This document shows positions 31,128 to 32,438 of a stretch of DNA of 32,438 nt, in pieces; the stretch's first letter is position 1, and every line of letters starts with the position of its first letter. Source of the stretch: [Streptosporangium] indianense (GTDB lineage: Bacteria; Actinomycetota; Actinomycetes; Streptomycetales; Streptomycetaceae); assembly GCF_021474405.1 (NCBI RefSeq), contig NZ_JAKEIO010000087.1, forward strand, positions 1 through 32,438, read 5' to 3'. Below the pieces are notes generated by a model. That model saw only the letters and a list, made by a program, of their open reading frames with translations. It was not told the DNA's origin and searched no databases. The translations under genes and the position numbers were made by a program.

Positions 31128-32392
31128 AGGTCGCCGGTCATCAGCCGGACGCCCAGCGTGCCCTCCAGCCGGCCCAGCAGTTCCTCGGCCCTGCCCACCG
31201 CGGCCCGGCGGTTCTCGGCGCGCAGGATGAAGCGGGCGACGGCCTGGCCGGGGGCGACGCTCTCGCCCGGGCCGGTCCGGTAGGCGTCGAACCCGATGAC
31301 CTCCAGGATGTCGTCCTGCCCGTCGAGCGGCGTGAGGTAGGCCGTGCCGGACAGCCGTCCGCCGTCCCGGGGGACGACCGCGAACACGGCGGTGCAGCCG
31401 GTGATCTCGCCGGGGACGTCGACCGGTTCCCCGGTCATGAGCTGGAGCCAGGACGCGTAGATGTCCTGCCCGGTGGCGTGCCGGTAGGCGTGCGGCAGGC
31501 CGCCTCCCATGATCCGCGGGTTGAACTCGACCAGCACCGGCCCGCGTTCGGTCAGCATCACCTCCAGGTGGAAGATCCCCTGGTCGGCTCCGATGGCAAG
31601 GCAGACCTCCTCGGCGTAGGCGACGCAGTCGGCGCTCTCCCGCGGTGAGAGTCCCGCGGGGACGCACGAGCCCAGTTCGACCACCTCGTTCTCCGGTGCG
31701 CGGAAGCGGCCGGTGACGCAGAACGGGAAGAACTCGCCCCGCCGGGCGCCGATCTCCACCGAGACCAGCCTGCCCGTCAGCTTCTCCTCCACCAGGACGC
31801 CCCGCGCGAACTGGGCCCGCCAGTGCGCCGGAACCCCGTCGGTGCCGGTCAGCACGTTCCGGCAGGCGGCCGCCGCCTGCCGCGGGTCGTCCGCCACGTG
31901 CGAGAGCAGGCTGGCGCTGCCGGACGGCGGCTTGATCACGACCGGGTAGCCGATGCGCCCGGCGGCCTCCAGCGCCTCGTCCACGTCGAGCGCGAGCGCC
32001 CAGCGGGCGGACGCCGCCCCCGCGGCCTCGAGCGCCGCCCGGCACCGGTCCTTGCGCCGGGCGGTGAACACCGCGTCGGGCGCCGTGCCGCGCAGTCCGA
32101 GGCTCCGGCAGGCGGCGGCCACCGCTTCGGCGGCCAGCTCCTGGAACGTCACCGCCACGTCGATCGGCGCCTCGGCGTGGCATTTCTCCAGCGCTTCGAG
32201 CACGGCGACGGGGTCTGTCGTGTCGATCCCGTCGATCAGCCGGTCCACCGACCGCACGGCCTTCAGCGTCTCGCCGGTGAGCGCGTACTGGGTCAGCGCC
32301 GGCTGCAGGAACGTCACCCGGTGGCCCGCCTCCTTGGCGAGCCGTACGGCCTGCACCGCGGGGGGATTGACGTCGACGATGGCGAGGTGCAC
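31118..32392 (-). CDS. ATP-grasp ligase (carboxylate-amine ligase type)
   Basis: A 424-residue protein starting at GTG (HLAIVDVNPPAVQAVRLAKE). A Rossmann-like N-terminal domain is followed by the ATP-grasp core: GYPVVIKPPSGSASLLSHV (ATP-binding Lys), GVLVEEKLTGRLVSVEIG, and FHLEVMLTERGPVLVEFNPR with the Mg-binding E and N, then a C-terminal lid domain. Relatives form amide bonds between a carboxylate, activated as acylphosphate, and an amine, often in dipeptide or peptide natural products. It is convergent with the oxygenase gene. It may add a residue to the peptide or to a free amino acid; the substrate is unknown. Confidence 0.9.
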   Translation of the reverse strand: MHLAIVDVNPPAVQAVRLAKEAGHRVTFLQPALTQYALTGETLKAVRSVDRLIDGIDTTDPVAVLEALEKCHAEAPIDVAVTFQELAAEAVAAACRSLGLRGTAPDAVFTARRKDRCRAALEAAGAASARWALALDVDEALEAAGRIGYPVVIKPPSGSASLLSHVADDPRQAAAACRNVLTGTDGVPAHWRAQFARGVLVEEKLTGRLVSVEIGARRGEFFPFCVTGRFRAPENEVVELGSCVPAGLSPRESADCVAYAEEVCLAIGADQGIFHLEVMLTERGPVLVEFNPRIMGGGLPHAYRHATGQDIYASWLQLMTGEPVDVPGEITGCTAVFAVVPRDGGRLSGTAYLTPLDGQDDILEVIGFDAYRTGPGESVAPGQAVARFILRAENRRAAVGRAEELLGRLEGTLGVRLMTGDLDA

Positions 32393-32438
32393 GAACGGTG
32401 TCCCTACGGTCGGTCCCGGGTCGGGGCGGGAGGGGGCG

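Overview
The window looks like a Streptomyces chromosome. GC content is very high, GTG starts are common, start/stop overlaps of the GTGA type recur, and dcd lies next to a phosphoribosyltransferase gene and a tRNA-Gly. All functional calls come from motif reading and remembered family features; no database search was run.

Layout. (1) 1-5474: three tandem secreted seven-repeat FG-GAP/VCBS beta-propeller proteins (the first lacks its 5' end), then a Yip1-type membrane protein and a strong bidirectional terminator. (2) 5536-7256: core genes on the minus strand (phosphoribosyltransferase, dcd, a small Cys-rich protein) and tRNA-Gly(CCC) on the plus strand. (3) 7257-13875: a genomic island at the tRNA 3' end. 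The last 51 bp of the tRNA recur perfectly at 11283 and with two mismatches at 13825, so there are three att-like sites in tandem. The first segment holds decayed pieces of an actinomycete integrative element (a tyrosine integrase C-terminus joined to a DUF2637 N-terminus, a small broken ORF, and an FtsK/TraB piece) plus one intact, clearly lower-GC gene for an 800-residue protein with a HEPN-like R-N-x3-H motif and a possible zinc site. The second segment carries a DUF4190-type membrane protein and an FGE/SUMF1-fold protein. (4) 13876-18030: chromosome with a DM13 protein, an SRPBCC protein and a TfoX-N protein, then a decay zone: an arsR/arsI pair beside a frameshifted, truncated ACR3 arsenite pump, a redoxin tail, a conserved hypothetical with an internal lesion, and a PIN-domain remnant.

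(5) 18069-32392: an apparent biosynthetic gene cluster, the most interesting part of the window. It has an MFS exporter, a LuxR-type regulator, and a tightly overlapping minus-strand operon (NagA-like amidohydrolase, two paralogous cupin-like proteins, alpha/beta hydrolase, NDK-like protein, HAD phosphatase, BFD-type [2Fe-2S] protein). Divergent from this operon are a 22-residue peptide gene with a near-consensus ribosome-binding site, a 14-bp hairpin with a T-run, an asparagine-synthase-like protein with a PqqD-like C-terminal domain, a nucleotidyltransferase, a stand-alone PqqD-like protein and an AurF-type diiron N-oxygenase with a complete ligand set. A convergent ATP-grasp ligase follows. 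The 22-mer has a lasso-leader-like Y-x-x-P...G...T pattern but almost no residues after the Thr, and I see no lasso leader peptidase. My inference is a RiPP-like or peptide-scaffold pathway in which a leader-only peptide is recognised by PqqD-like domains and modified or extended by the ATP-dependent ligases and the N-oxygenase. The motifs are seen; the pathway is hypothesis.
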